64,000 nt of DNA from Gammaproteobacteria bacterium (GTDB lineage Bacteria > Pseudomonadota > Gammaproteobacteria > Steroidobacterales > Steroidobacteraceae), in NCBI GenBank assembly GCA_028293765.1, contig JAQGOG010000089.1:62001-126000 (forward strand). The letters run 5' to 3'. This document shows, in pieces, positions 39,962 through 49,681 of the stretch (position 1 is the first letter of the stretch; every line of letters starts with the position of its first letter). A model generated the notes under the pieces. The model ran no database searches, had not been told where the DNA came from, and saw nothing but the letters and a program-made list of their open reading frames with translations. Made by a program: the position numbers and the translations under genes.

Positions 39962-42394
39962 ATGGACGAAACTGACAAAATGCCTTCGACGCCCCACATT
40001 GAACTACCCGCAGACGCGGTTCCGATAGTTGCGATGCGCAACCTGGTGCTGTTCCCGGGCATCGTGTTGCCCGTGACGCTGGGACGCGAGGAAAGCATCG
40101 CGGCTGCGCAGGAAGCGGTGCGCAGTGGCCGCAAGATAGGCCTGCTCCTTCAGAAAGATCCGAGTGTGGAAAAGCCGTCAGCAACGGATCTTTACGAAAT
40201 CGGCGTGCTCGCCTCGGTCGTCCGTTACGTGACGGGGCCCGATGGCACTCATCACCTGGTGTGTCAGGGTGAGAGCCGCTTTCGCCTGCTGCAAGTAGTG
40301 CGGGAAACACCTTTCCTGGCCGCGCGTATCGAGCCCATCGCGGACGCCGACAGCACGGGCTCTGAGGTTGAGGCTCGTCTGGACGTCCTCAAACAGCGCG
40401 CCATCGAAGCACTGTCACTGTTACCGCAGGTTCCCACCGACCTGGCGCGCACCGTGCAGGCGATCGAGTCCCCAGGACAGCTTGCCGATCTCATCGTGAG
40501 CTTCATGGACGTGAAGCCCAGCGAGAAGCAGGAGATGCTCGAGACGATCGACCTGAAGGAACGCCTCGACAAGGTTCTGAGGCTGCTGGCGCATCGGGTG
40601 GAGGTGTTGAAGATCACCCGCGACATCAGCCAGCAGACGCAGACCGCCCTGGGCGAGCGTCAGCGGGAAGCGGTGCTGCGTGAGCAGCTGCATCAGCTGC
40701 AGAAGCAGTTGGGCGAATCGGATAGCTCCGAGAGCGATACGGCGGAGCTCGAGAAGGCCATCGTCGCGGCCGGGATGCCTGCGGAAGTGGAGGAGCACGC
40801 CCGTAAAGAGCTCAAGCGGCTACAGCGCATGAACGAGGCGAGCCCTGAGTACGGCATGACGCGCACGTATCTAGACTGGCTCGTCGCGCTCCCGTGGAGC
40901 AAAGTCGACGTCGAGGACATCGACATCGAACGCGCGCGGCGTGTCCTGGATGAGGATCACTACGGTGTTGACAAGGTCAAGCGCCGGATCCTCGAGTTCC
41001 TCGCCGTGCGCAAGCTGAATCCGGAAGGACGCAGCCCGATTCTGTGCTTCGTGGGCCCACCCGGCGTGGGCAAGACCTCGCTGGGGCAGAGTATCGCGCG
41101 GGCGCTTGGGTTGAAGTTCGTGCGAGCCAGCCTGGGTGGCGTGCATGACGAGGCGGAAATTCGTGGCCATCGACGCACCTACATCGGTGCGCTGCCCGGC
41201 AACATCATCCAGAGCCTGCGCAAGGCCGGTACACGCAACCCCGTGTTCATGCTGGACGAGATCGACAAGCTGAGCGCCAGCCACCAGGGCGACCCGTCGT
41301 CGGCGCTGCTGGAGGTGCTCGACCCGGAACAGAACGGCACGTTCCGCGACAACTACATCGCGCAGCCGTTCGATCTGAGCCGGGTGCTGTTCGTCGCGAC
41401 GGCGAACCAGCTCGATACGATTCCCGGGCCGCTGCGTGACCGTATGGAGATCATTCAGCTCACAGGCTACACGCAGGAGGAAAAACTGCAGATCGCAAAG
41501 CGCTACCTCGTGCAGCGCCAGCTCAAGGCCAACGGCCTCACCGCCGAGCAGGTCACGATTACGGACGAGGCCTTGAGCCGCGTCATCAGTGACTACACCC
41601 GTGAGTCGGGCGTCCGCAATCTCGAGCGCGAGATCGGTGGTCTGCTCAGATACGCAGCCATGCGCATCGCTGAAGGAAAGGAAACAACCGTTCGCTTCGA
41701 CGCGGATGACGTGCCCACGGTTCTCGGGCCGACGCGATTTGAGAACGAGGTGGCACAGCGTACGGCGGTGCCTGGCGTGGCAACCGGTCTCGCGTGGACA
41801 CCGGTGGGCGGCGATATCCTGTTCATCGAATCGGCACGGACCCCGGGTTCCGGAAAGGTGATTCTTACGGGGCAACTGGGCGATGTGATGAAGGAGAGTG
41901 CGCAGACCGCGCTCAGTCTCGTGAAGTCGCAGACGACGGAGCTCGGCATCGATCCGAAACTCTTCGACAACAGCGATATTCACGTGCACGTCCCCGCGGG
42001 AGCGATTCCTAAGGACGGACCTAGCGCAGGCGTTGCGATGTTCATCTCGCTTGCCTCTCTGCTCAAGGGTAAGTCAGTCCGTCCGGACGTGGCCATGACG
42101 GGCGAGATCAGCCTGCGCGGACTCGTGCTGCCGGTCGGTGGCATCAAGGAAAAGACGATCGCCGCGGCCCGCGCGGGGATCCGGAAAGTCATTCTGCCCG
42201 CGCGCAACCGGCGCGACCTGGAAGACATTCCTCAGAGTACGCGCTCGCTACTCGAGTTCGTATGGGTCGACCGTGTGTCGGAGGCGCTGGAGGTGGCGCT
42301 AGGAGAGCCCGCGGCCCAGGGCGCGTCTGACACTGAAAAGTCGCTGCGGCCGAAGACCAGCAAAAGCGATCAGGCGGCGAAATCTGCCGCCTGA
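39962..42394 (+). CDS. lon: Endopeptidase La (ATP-dependent protease Lon)
   Basis: PILCFVGPPGVGKTSLGQSIARALGLKFVRASLGGVHDEAEIRGHRRTYIGALPG; catalytic PKDGPSAGVAMF. Confidence 0.97.
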   Translation: MDETDKMPSTPHIELPADAVPIVAMRNLVLFPGIVLPVTLGREESIAAAQEAVRSGRKIGLLLQKDPSVEKPSATDLYEIGVLASVVRYVTGPDGTHHLVCQGESRFRLLQVVRETPFLAARIEPIADADSTGSEVEARLDVLKQRAIEALSLLPQVPTDLARTVQAIESPGQLADLIVSFMDVKPSEKQEMLETIDLKERLDKVLRLLAHRVEVLKITRDISQQTQTALGERQREAVLREQLHQLQKQLGESDSSESDTAELEKAIVAAGMPAEVEEHARKELKRLQRMNEASPEYGMTRTYLDWLVALPWSKVDVEDIDIERARRVLDEDHYGVDKVKRRILEFLAVRKLNPEGRSPILCFVGPPGVGKTSLGQSIARALGLKFVRASLGGVHDEAEIRGHRRTYIGALPGNIIQSLRKAGTRNPVFMLDEIDKLSASHQGDPSSALLEVLDPEQNGTFRDNYIAQPFDLSRVLFVATANQLDTIPGPLRDRMEIIQLTGYTQEEKLQIAKRYLVQRQLKANGLTAEQVTITDEALSRVISDYTRESGVRNLEREIGGLLRYAAMRIAEGKETTVRFDADDVPTVLGPTRFENEVAQRTAVPGVATGLAWTPVGGDILFIESARTPGSGKVILTGQLGDVMKESAQTALSLVKSQTTELGIDPKLFDNSDIHVHVPAGAIPKDGPSAGVAMFISLASLLKGKSVRPDVAMTGEISLRGLVLPVGGIKEKTIAAARAGIRKVILPARNRRDLEDIPQSTRSLLEFVWVDRVSEALEVALGEPAAQGASDTEKSLRPKTSKSDQAAKSAA

Positions 42395-42414
42395 CCACCG
42401 CGGCGCCTGCGGCG

Positions 42415-42439
42415 CCCTGAAGGCAAACGGCCTTCAGGG
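42415..42439. terminator. Inverted repeat between convergent lon and cysteine synthase genes
   Basis: CCCTGAAGGC-AAACG-GCCTTCAGGG, 10-bp perfect stem. Confidence 0.5.
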
Positions 42440-42458
42440 GCGTGTCTCTCCCCTGCCA

Positions 42459-43493
42459 TCACGCCGCGACTATGACCTTCTCGAGCGTGATCGGCGGTCG
42501 CGAAGGCAGGGAGCTCGCATGGGCCGCAAGCCCCTTTTGCTCCAGCCATTCTCGATTGAACAGGCGCGACTGATACTTCGCTCCGCCGTCGCACAGAACG
42601 GTGACGATCGTGTGGCCTCGGCCCAGTTCGAGCGCGACACGTACGGCAGCGGCGACGTTGATGCCGCTGGTGCTGCCGAGAAATAGACCTTCCTCACGCA
42701 ACAGCCGGTAGACGAAGCGCACCGTGTCGGAATCCTCGACATGCAGAGCATCGTCGATAGGCGCGTCCTTGAGATTTGCGGTCACGCGGCCGATGCCGAT
42801 GCCCTCCGTGATCGAGCCCGAGCCGGTCGCTTTGAGCGCTCCGCCGCGAACGTACTCGTAGAGGCTGCTGCCGGGCGGGTCGGCGAGCACACAACGGATC
42901 GCACGCCGACGCGACTTCAGATATTCCGCCACGCCCGCGAACGTACCGCCGGTGCCGCTCGCGGCGACGAACGCATCGATGCGGCCATTCGTCTGTGTCC
43001 AGATCTCAGGGCCGGTGGTCTGCAGGTGCGCCAGCCGATTCTCCACGTTATCGAACTGATTCGACCAGATGGCGTTAGGCAGAGATGCCGCCAGTCGTTG
43101 TGCGACTTTCTGATATTGATTCGGGTTGCTGTACGGAACGGTGGGTACCTTGTGCACCTCCGCGCCGAGCGTTTCCAGCAGACGATATTTCTCCGGCGCC
43201 TGGTTGTCCGGCATCACGATCACGCACCGATAGCCGCGTGCGTTACAGACATGTGCAAGTCCGATTCCAGTGTTACCCGCCGTGCCTTCGACGACCGTCC
43301 CACGCGGCGTCAGCTGCCCGCGACGTTCGGCGGCGGCAACGATGGCGCGCGCCGCACGGTCTTTTACCGAGCCGCCGGGATTCATGAACTCGGCTTTGCC
43401 GAGGATCTCGCAGCCCGTCTCCTCGCTGACACCCCGGAGCCTTATGAGGGGCGTATTGCCGACCGAGCCGGCGAATCCGTCAGAGATACTCAT
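42459..43493 (-). CDS. Cysteine synthase (PLP-dependent, CysK/CysM family)
   Basis: GNTPLIRLRGVSEETGCEILGKAEFMNPGGSVKDRAARAIV, EGTAGNTGIGLAHV, ASGTGGTFAGVAEYLK. Confidence 0.93.
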   Translation of the reverse strand: MSISDGFAGSVGNTPLIRLRGVSEETGCEILGKAEFMNPGGSVKDRAARAIVAAAERRGQLTPRGTVVEGTAGNTGIGLAHVCNARGYRCVIVMPDNQAPEKYRLLETLGAEVHKVPTVPYSNPNQYQKVAQRLAASLPNAIWSNQFDNVENRLAHLQTTGPEIWTQTNGRIDAFVAASGTGGTFAGVAEYLKSRRRAIRCVLADPPGSSLYEYVRGGALKATGSGSITEGIGIGRVTANLKDAPIDDALHVEDSDTVRFVYRLLREEGLFLGSTSGINVAAAVRVALELGRGHTIVTVLCDGGAKYQSRLFNREWLEQKGLAAHASSLPSRPPITLEKVIVAA

Positions 43494-44926
43494 ACGAAGG
43501 CACCGTGTGACATTGATCCGTCCTTGCGAGCGTCGGTGGTAAAGAGTGCATCGGTAGAGGCGAATGCCGTTACTTCCCCAACTATCAACAAAGCAGGGGC
43601 GGTTACGTTCGCCTTACGGGCGATCTCGGCGATCGTTTCGAGCGTTCCGCGCAAAGTCCGCTGCTCCGGGTGAGTGGCGCGCTCGACGATCGCAGCTGGA
43701 TGAGCGGCTGGTGCTCCGGCCTCACGAAGCTTCGCGACGATGCGGTCAAGGTGCGACACGCCCATGTAGAAAACAACCGTCTGCCGTGGTCCCGCTAGTG
43801 CGCGCCAGTCGAGCGAGTCACCCTCGAGCACGTGGCCGGCCACGAACGTCACGCTTTGCGCGAGTCGCCGGTGTGTGAGCGGTATTCCTGCATACGACGC
43901 AGCACCAAGCGCCGCCGTAATGCCCGGGACGCTGATGTAGGGAATACCGTGCCTCGTCAACACTTCGATCTCTTCGCCGCCGCGGCCGAAGACGAACGGA
44001 TCTCCGCCTTTGAGGCGGGCCACGCGCAGACCCTTGCGAGCGTAGTACACGAGCAACTCGTGAATGCGATCCTGGACCGTGTGATTGCCGGCCTCTTTAC
44101 CAACAAAAACACGCTCAGCATCGCGACGCGACCGGTCCAGAACTGCATCGGGGACGAGCCGGTCGTACAGAACCACATCAGCCTGCTGCAGCAGCTGGAG
44201 CGCGCGCAGCGTAAGCAAATCCGGATCACCAGGACCCGCACCGATCAGATAGACCTCGCCAAGCCCATTTCCGCCCGTGGCGGGCGAGGTGGTCAGGTGC
44301 GACGTTCGCAACTCGCTCTCGAATGCCTTCTCAGCGCCAGCCGCGTCGCCCGCCAATACGCGCGTGCCGACGATGCCACCGACGATGCGCTCCCAAAACG
44401 GACGGCGCGCGGCGATGCCCAGCGCGCGCTGTACAGCCTTACGTCGTTCGCCCATGAAGCGGGCGAGGGCGCCGAGCTTTTCAGGAAGGATGGCCTCGAT
44501 TTGCTCCCGCACGCGACGGGCGAGCACAGGCGACTCTCCGCCAGAGCTCACCGCGACGATGATCGGCGAACGATCGACTATCGCGGGAAAGATGAATGTC
44601 GACAGAGCAGGGTCGTCGACGACGTTGACAGGGATTCGCCGCGCCCGAGAAGCGGCGGATACGGCGGCGTTTACGTCGTGATCATTCGTTGCGGCGATGA
44701 CAATGACGGCGTCGTCTAAATGCGCCGGCTCGAATTTCGCGGGAATGTGCCGCAGCTCGCCCCTCTCTGCGAGCTCATGCAGCTCTTCGCGCAGCTCTGG
44801 CGCAATGACGGTGACGTGCGACCCGCTTCTCAACAGCAGGTTCACTTTGCGAACCGCCACCCGCCCGCCGCCCACGATGACGGCAGGCTGCGAGCGCACT
44901 TGCAAAAATAGCGGCAGATAATCCAT
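43490..44926 (-). CDS. cysG: Siroheme synthase (precorrin-2 dehydrogenase / uroporphyrinogen-III C-methyltransferase)
   Basis: MDYLPLFLQVRSQPAVIVGGGRVAVRKVNLLLRSG... and VYLIGAGPGDPDLLTLRALQLLQQADVVLYDRLV. Confidence 0.96.
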   Translation of the reverse strand: MDYLPLFLQVRSQPAVIVGGGRVAVRKVNLLLRSGSHVTVIAPELREELHELAERGELRHIPAKFEPAHLDDAVIVIAATNDHDVNAAVSAASRARRIPVNVVDDPALSTFIFPAIVDRSPIIVAVSSGGESPVLARRVREQIEAILPEKLGALARFMGERRKAVQRALGIAARRPFWERIVGGIVGTRVLAGDAAGAEKAFESELRTSHLTTSPATGGNGLGEVYLIGAGPGDPDLLTLRALQLLQQADVVLYDRLVPDAVLDRSRRDAERVFVGKEAGNHTVQDRIHELLVYYARKGLRVARLKGGDPFVFGRGGEEIEVLTRHGIPYISVPGITAALGAASYAGIPLTHRRLAQSVTFVAGHVLEGDSLDWRALAGPRQTVVFYMGVSHLDRIVAKLREAGAPAAHPAAIVERATHPEQRTLRGTLETIAEIARKANVTAPALLIVGEVTAFASTDALFTTDARKDGSMSHGAFV

Positions 44927-44943
44927 GCGCGCCCATCCGTATT

Positions 44944-45663
44944 TCAGGCTTGCGCGGCTGCATGGCGAACTCGGGGATGCAGGCCGCATTCACGGGACTC
45001 TGGTTGTTCCCACCACCAGCGGCCCGCCCGACGGCTCTCGCCCGGCTGAATCGCGCGCGTGCAAGGAGAGCAGCCGATGCTGGGGTACTGGCGATCGTGC
45101 AGTGAATTGTACGGCAGCTTGCGGGTCCGGATGTACTGCCAGACCTGCTCTTCCGTCCAGTCGAGTATCGGGCTGATCTTGTGCAGGCCGTTTTCGGCAT
45201 CCCATTCCACCGGCTCCGCCATGGCGCGGGTAGCCGATTGTTCGTGACGCACGCCCGTCACCCAGGCCCCATAGCCGGCGATGGCCCGCTTGAACGGCTC
45301 CACCTTGCGGATACGGCAGCACGCCTGACGCGCCTCGAGGCTGTGGTAGAAGCCGTTGACACCCTGCGCCGCGACCAGGCCTTCCAGCGCCTCGGCGTCC
45401 GGGTACACCACGCGCAGGTTGCGCTTGTAGCGTCTTTGCAGCTTTTCCAGAAGCTCGTAGGTCTCCTCGGGGAGACGGCCCGTGTCGATGCTGAATACGT
45501 CTATTTCAGGCACGCTCGACCAGATGATGTCGGTCAGTACCATCGCCTCGGCGCCGAGGCTGTTCGAATAGACGACGCGGCCATACTCGCCGACGGCGGC
45601 GGCCAATCGCTCGCGGACCGCGGCGGTCTTCTGTTCGAGCTCGAGGTTCAAAAGTTCTCCCAT
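44944..45663 (-). CDS. cysH: Phosphoadenylyl/adenylyl-sulfate reductase (CC...CxxC Fe-S type)
   Basis: YSNSLGAEAMVLTDIIWSSVPEIDVFSIDTGRLPEETYELLE; ACCRIRKVEP; SIGCSPCTRAI. Confidence 0.95.
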   Translation of the reverse strand: MGELLNLELEQKTAAVRERLAAAVGEYGRVVYSNSLGAEAMVLTDIIWSSVPEIDVFSIDTGRLPEETYELLEKLQRRYKRNLRVVYPDAEALEGLVAAQGVNGFYHSLEARQACCRIRKVEPFKRAIAGYGAWVTGVRHEQSATRAMAEPVEWDAENGLHKISPILDWTEEQVWQYIRTRKLPYNSLHDRQYPSIGCSPCTRAIQPGESRRAGRWWWEQPESRECGLHPRVRHAAAQA

Positions 45664-45864
45664 AGTGGGCGGAACTATAGGCGTGGGTGCCCCATGCGCA
45701 GAACGAATGATTGCTTCTGAGAGACTGCGCGCCGGTTATAGACCGGTTACACGCCGATGACGAAAGGGGTTGCGAAAGCGCTCAGGCGGCTCGCCGCCGC
45801 GCGCACGGTTGCGCTAGTCTTGCGCACCCCATAATGGCCCCCGGCCCCGCGAAGGCTCTAACGG

Positions 45865-46836
45865 ATGAAGTTGCACCAGTTGCGCTACCTGGCCGCCGTG
45901 GCACAAAGCGGTCTCAACATCACGGCCGCCGCCCAGAAGCTGCACACTTCGCAGCCCGGCGTGAGCAAGCAGATCAAGCTGCTCGAGGACGAGCTGGGCT
46001 TTCAGATCTTCGTGCGCGAAGGGCGCAATCTCACCCGGATCACTCCCGCAGGACAGCAGGTCATTGACCGTGCGCTGCGGATCCTGCAGGAAGCCCAAAG
46101 CATCCGCGACCTGTCGACCGAGCTTCGCGACGAGGGCAGGGGGAGCCTGTCGATCGGCACCACTCACACGCAGGCACGTTACGTATTGCCGGATGTGATC
46201 CGGCAGTTCCGCGACCGCTATCCGAACGTACGACTCAATCTGCACCAGGGGACCTCGGAGCAGATCGCCGAAATGGTGGCCCACGATCGCATCGACTGCG
46301 CCATCGCCACCGGCTCCGACAACCTCTACTCGGATCTGACCCTGATGCCGTGCTACCGCTGGCACCGGACCGTCATCGTTCCCAGGGACCATCCCCTGGC
46401 CAACGGCGGCCGCCTCAGTTTCCGCGCCTTGGCGGCCTACCCCCTGATCACTTACACATTCAGCTTCACAGGCCCGAGCTCATTGCATGACGCCTTCGCC
46501 AAAGCCGGTCTGACGCCCAACATAGCCATCACCGCTCGCGACGCAGACGTCATCCAGACCTACGTCCGTCTCGGCCTGGGCGTCGGCATAGTCGCCCACA
46601 TGGCCGTCGACGAGCACGACCCCGACCTGGTCGCGGTCGACGCGCGCCATCTGTTCGCGGCTCACACCACCTGGATCGGCTTCCGCCGCGGCACGCTGCT
46701 GCGCAAATACATGTACGACTTCGCGCAACTGCTCGCCCCGCACCTGGAACGCCGCCTGGTAGACCGCGCCCACCGCGCGACGAACGCGGAAGAAACCGAA
46801 AAGTTGTTCGCGGAGATCAAATTACCGGAACGATAA
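45865..46836 (+). CDS. cysB: LysR-family regulator, CysB-type
   Basis: MKLHQLRYLAAVAQSGLNITAAAQKLHTSQPGVSKQIKLLEDELGFQIFVREGRNL; TTHTQARYVLPDVIRQFRDRYPNVRLNLHQGTSEQIAEMV. Confidence 0.93.
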   Translation: MKLHQLRYLAAVAQSGLNITAAAQKLHTSQPGVSKQIKLLEDELGFQIFVREGRNLTRITPAGQQVIDRALRILQEAQSIRDLSTELRDEGRGSLSIGTTHTQARYVLPDVIRQFRDRYPNVRLNLHQGTSEQIAEMVAHDRIDCAIATGSDNLYSDLTLMPCYRWHRTVIVPRDHPLANGGRLSFRALAAYPLITYTFSFTGPSSLHDAFAKAGLTPNIAITARDADVIQTYVRLGLGVGIVAHMAVDEHDPDLVAVDARHLFAAHTTWIGFRRGTLLRKYMYDFAQLLAPHLERRLVDRAHRATNAEETEKLFAEIKLPER

Positions 46837-46926
46837 TTGGCAGCCGGCGAGCCGGAGACAACCAGTAGTTGGGCGCGCCGAAAGCGCCGCCAGGCTACGC
46901 GCCCCGGGCGACTTTCGGCCAATCAA

Positions 46927-47415
46927 CTAGGCGAAAAAACGCTGACGACGAATGCCCTCGATGGGCTCGGCAGGCTGATACACGACGTCATACCGGCGCA
47001 ACGCTTTGAGCGCCTCGTCGGCATTCTCTTCCGGCGGCAGCTCGAACGATTCAAACCCACACCGCGCCAACAGGAAGATCTTGTCCTGCTTGACGCCTTG
47101 TCCGACCGCCCGCAACTCACCCTTGAACTGCAGGCGATCGCGCAGCAACCGCCCGTAGGAGAACCCCCGTCCGTCGCCGACGTTCGGAAATTCCACCGCA
47201 ACGAGAGCCACATGCGGCAACAGATCCGCAAGACTCTCGACACTCTCGGCAGGCGCTATTCGCAAGCCAAGGCGTCCACTGCGCGCCTGCCATACGGCCG
47301 GCTCCTTGCGCAGATCAGCAAGAGGGACAATAAGCGCGTCAGCGTCCGTAGCGTCTTCACCCAAGTGACGCCACTCGTCCGCCACTACCTCATGCCGCTT
47401 CAGAATGCGACGCAT
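46927..47415 (-). CDS. DUF934 family protein, cysI partner
   Basis: MRRILKRHEVVADEWRHLGEDATDADALIVPLADLRKE...VALVAVEFPNVGDGRGFSYGRLLRDRLQFKGELRAVG; overlaps the cysI end. Confidence 0.88.
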   Translation of the reverse strand: MRRILKRHEVVADEWRHLGEDATDADALIVPLADLRKEPAVWQARSGRLGLRIAPAESVESLADLLPHVALVAVEFPNVGDGRGFSYGRLLRDRLQFKGELRAVGQGVKQDKIFLLARCGFESFELPPEENADEALKALRRYDVVYQPAEPIEGIRRQRFFA

Positions 47416-49045
47416 ACGCGCGCTCCTTGAACGGCTTGATGCCAACACGATGGACCATTTCGACGAAGCGCTCGCCGTCTTCGCGCTGGGTACGATAGAC
47501 CTCGACGATGCGCTCGATAGTTGCGGCAACGTCTTTCTGCGGCACGGAAGGTCCGATGACTTCACCCAGTGCGCTAAAGCCATTCACCGAGCCGCCGAGC
47601 GTGATCTGGTACCACTCTTCGCCGTGCTTATCGACCCCCAGGATGCCTATGTGCCCGACGTGGTGATGCCCGCAGGCATTCATGCACCCGGACATCTTGA
47701 TCTCGATGTCGCCGAGATCGTAGAGATAGTCGAGATCGTCGAAGCGCGCCTGAATCTGCTTCGCGACGTTGATGGTGCCCGCGTTCGCGAGGCTGCAGAA
47801 GTCGAGCCCCGGACACACGATCATGTCCGTCAGCGTGCCGATGTTCGGTGTCGCGAGGTGCAGCTGCTTCAGCTCCTGCCAGGCAGCGTACAGATCGATC
47901 TGACGCACGTCGGCGAGCAACAGGTTCTGACTGTGCGTGACGCGGATCATGCCGAAGCTCACCCGATCGGCGAGGTCGGCGACCGCCTCCATCTGGTCGG
48001 ATGTCATGTCGCCAGGGGCCTCGCCGTGCGCCTTCAGTGAGACGAACACCGCGCGATATCCGGAAACCTTGTGCTCCCGGGTGTTGTATCGATACCAGGC
48101 CTGAAACTCGGGCTCACGACCGGCCGCGGCATCGAAGTTCTGCAACTCTTCGTAAGCCGGCGGCACGAAGTGCGAGCGCACGCGATCGACTTCCGCGGCT
48201 TCGAGCCGGGGCGCGGTCGCGCGCGAGGCCTGCCACTCCGTGTCGACCTGCTCCCGGAAGCGGTCGATACCCAGCGACTTGACGAGCACCTTGATGCGCG
48301 CCTTGTGAATATTGTCGCGGCGGCCATAGCGGTTATACACGCGCAGGATGGCTTCGCAATACGACAGCAGGTCCGGTACGGGCAGGAACTCGCGAATGAC
48401 CTGTCCGATGATGGGCTGACGGCCCAGGCCGCCGCCCACGAGAACCTGGAAGCCAAGATTGCCCTGCTCGTCGCGTTTCAGATGCAGACCGATGTCGTGG
48501 ACTTCGGAGGCGGCCCGGTCTTCCGGTGACCCCGTGACGGCGAATTTGAACTTGCGCGGCAGGTAGGTGAACTCAGGGTGGTGCGTGGACCACTGGCGGA
48601 TGATCTCGCAATAGGGGCGGGGATCGTCGACCTCGTCTTTGGCGACGCCCGCCATGTGATCCGCTGTCACATTGCGTATGCAGTTGCCGCTCGTCTGGAT
48701 CGCGTGCATCTGCACGGTTGCCAGCTGCTCGAGAATGTCGGGCACGTCGGCCAGGTTCGGCCAGTTGAGCTGCAGATTCGTGCGCGTAGTGAAATGACCG
48801 AAGCTGCGATCGTAGCGGCGTGCCACTTCGCCTAGCTTGCGCAGCTGGCGCGAGCTGAGGAGCCCGTAGGGGATCGCAATGCGCAGCATTGGCGCGTGCC
48901 GCTGGATGTACAGTCCATTGCGCAGGCGCACGGCCTTAAACTCATCCTCGGACAGCTGCCCCGCGAGAAAGCGCCGCGTCTGGTCGCGGAATTCCGCGAC
49001 ACGCTCGTCCACGAACGCCTGGTCTAGGTCATCATATCTGTACAT
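47390..49045 (-). CDS. cysI: Nitrite/sulfite reductase (siroheme Fe-S)
   Basis: FGHFTTRTNLQLNWPNLADVPDILEQLATVQMHAIQTSGNCIRNVTADHMAGV; IEIKMSGCMNACGHHHVGHIGILGVDKHGEEWYQITLGG. Confidence 0.94.
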   Translation of the reverse strand: MYRYDDLDQAFVDERVAEFRDQTRRFLAGQLSEDEFKAVRLRNGLYIQRHAPMLRIAIPYGLLSSRQLRKLGEVARRYDRSFGHFTTRTNLQLNWPNLADVPDILEQLATVQMHAIQTSGNCIRNVTADHMAGVAKDEVDDPRPYCEIIRQWSTHHPEFTYLPRKFKFAVTGSPEDRAASEVHDIGLHLKRDEQGNLGFQVLVGGGLGRQPIIGQVIREFLPVPDLLSYCEAILRVYNRYGRRDNIHKARIKVLVKSLGIDRFREQVDTEWQASRATAPRLEAAEVDRVRSHFVPPAYEELQNFDAAAGREPEFQAWYRYNTREHKVSGYRAVFVSLKAHGEAPGDMTSDQMEAVADLADRVSFGMIRVTHSQNLLLADVRQIDLYAAWQELKQLHLATPNIGTLTDMIVCPGLDFCSLANAGTINVAKQIQARFDDLDYLYDLGDIEIKMSGCMNACGHHHVGHIGILGVDKHGEEWYQITLGGSVNGFSALGEVIGPSVPQKDVAATIERIVEVYRTQREDGERFVEMVHRVGIKPFKERAYASHSEAA

Positions 49046-49170
49046 GACCACGGAGTATGAGCGGCCGGCAGCAGGCCTCTAAATACCGTCTGGTTGGGGT
49101 GGCTTGCCTCTATGGTTATGAGACGGTTACGGTCCGCTTCGCGGTACTATCTGCACTCAAAGGGGGCAAG

Positions 49171-49626
49171 GTGGCAGGACTTTATTTCGAGGACTTCGAG
49201 GTCGGGCAGCGTTTCGAGCACCTGGTGCGGCGAACGGTGACCGAGACCGACAATCTCCTGTTCAGCGCACTCACCATGAACCCGGCTGCGCTGCATCTCG
49301 ATGCCGAGTATTCGAAGGGCACACCCTATGGTGAGCGGGTCGTGAATAGCGTGTTCACGCTCGGGCTGCTCGTGGGGCTTTCGGTGTATGACACGACCTA
49401 TGGCACGACCTTAGGCAATCTCGGCTGGGAAGAGGTGAAGTTTCCGCGTCCGGTGCTGATCGGGGACACGTTGCGCGCCGCGACCACGGTGCTCTCCAAG
49501 CGGGAAAGCCAGTCGCGCCCCGATTCCGGGATCGTGGTCTTCGACCAGCGCGCTTACAACCAGCGCGATGAGGAAGTGGCGACTTGCCGCCGGGCGGCTC
49601 TCATGATGAAAAGGCCAAAGGCGTGA
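49171..49626 (+). CDS. MaoC family dehydratase
   Basis: YFEDFEVGQRFEHLVRRTVTETDNLLFSALTMNPAALHLDAEYSKGTPYGERVVNS; GTG at 49171. Confidence 0.9.
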   Translation: MAGLYFEDFEVGQRFEHLVRRTVTETDNLLFSALTMNPAALHLDAEYSKGTPYGERVVNSVFTLGLLVGLSVYDTTYGTTLGNLGWEEVKFPRPVLIGDTLRAATTVLSKRESQSRPDSGIVVFDQRAYNQRDEEVATCRRAALMMKRPKA

Positions 49627-49681
49627 ACCAGTCATCCGCGATGGCGCTTGCGACCTTGGCGCCCCGTAAGGAAGCGCTTCC

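Noticed and set aside
40871-41989. 372-codon antisense ORF inside lon
   Set aside because: Shadow frame of a well-conserved coding gene; no recognisable family motifs.
43832-44719. 295-codon plus-strand ORF inside cysG
   Set aside because: Antisense to an unmistakable siroheme synthase; no family motifs.
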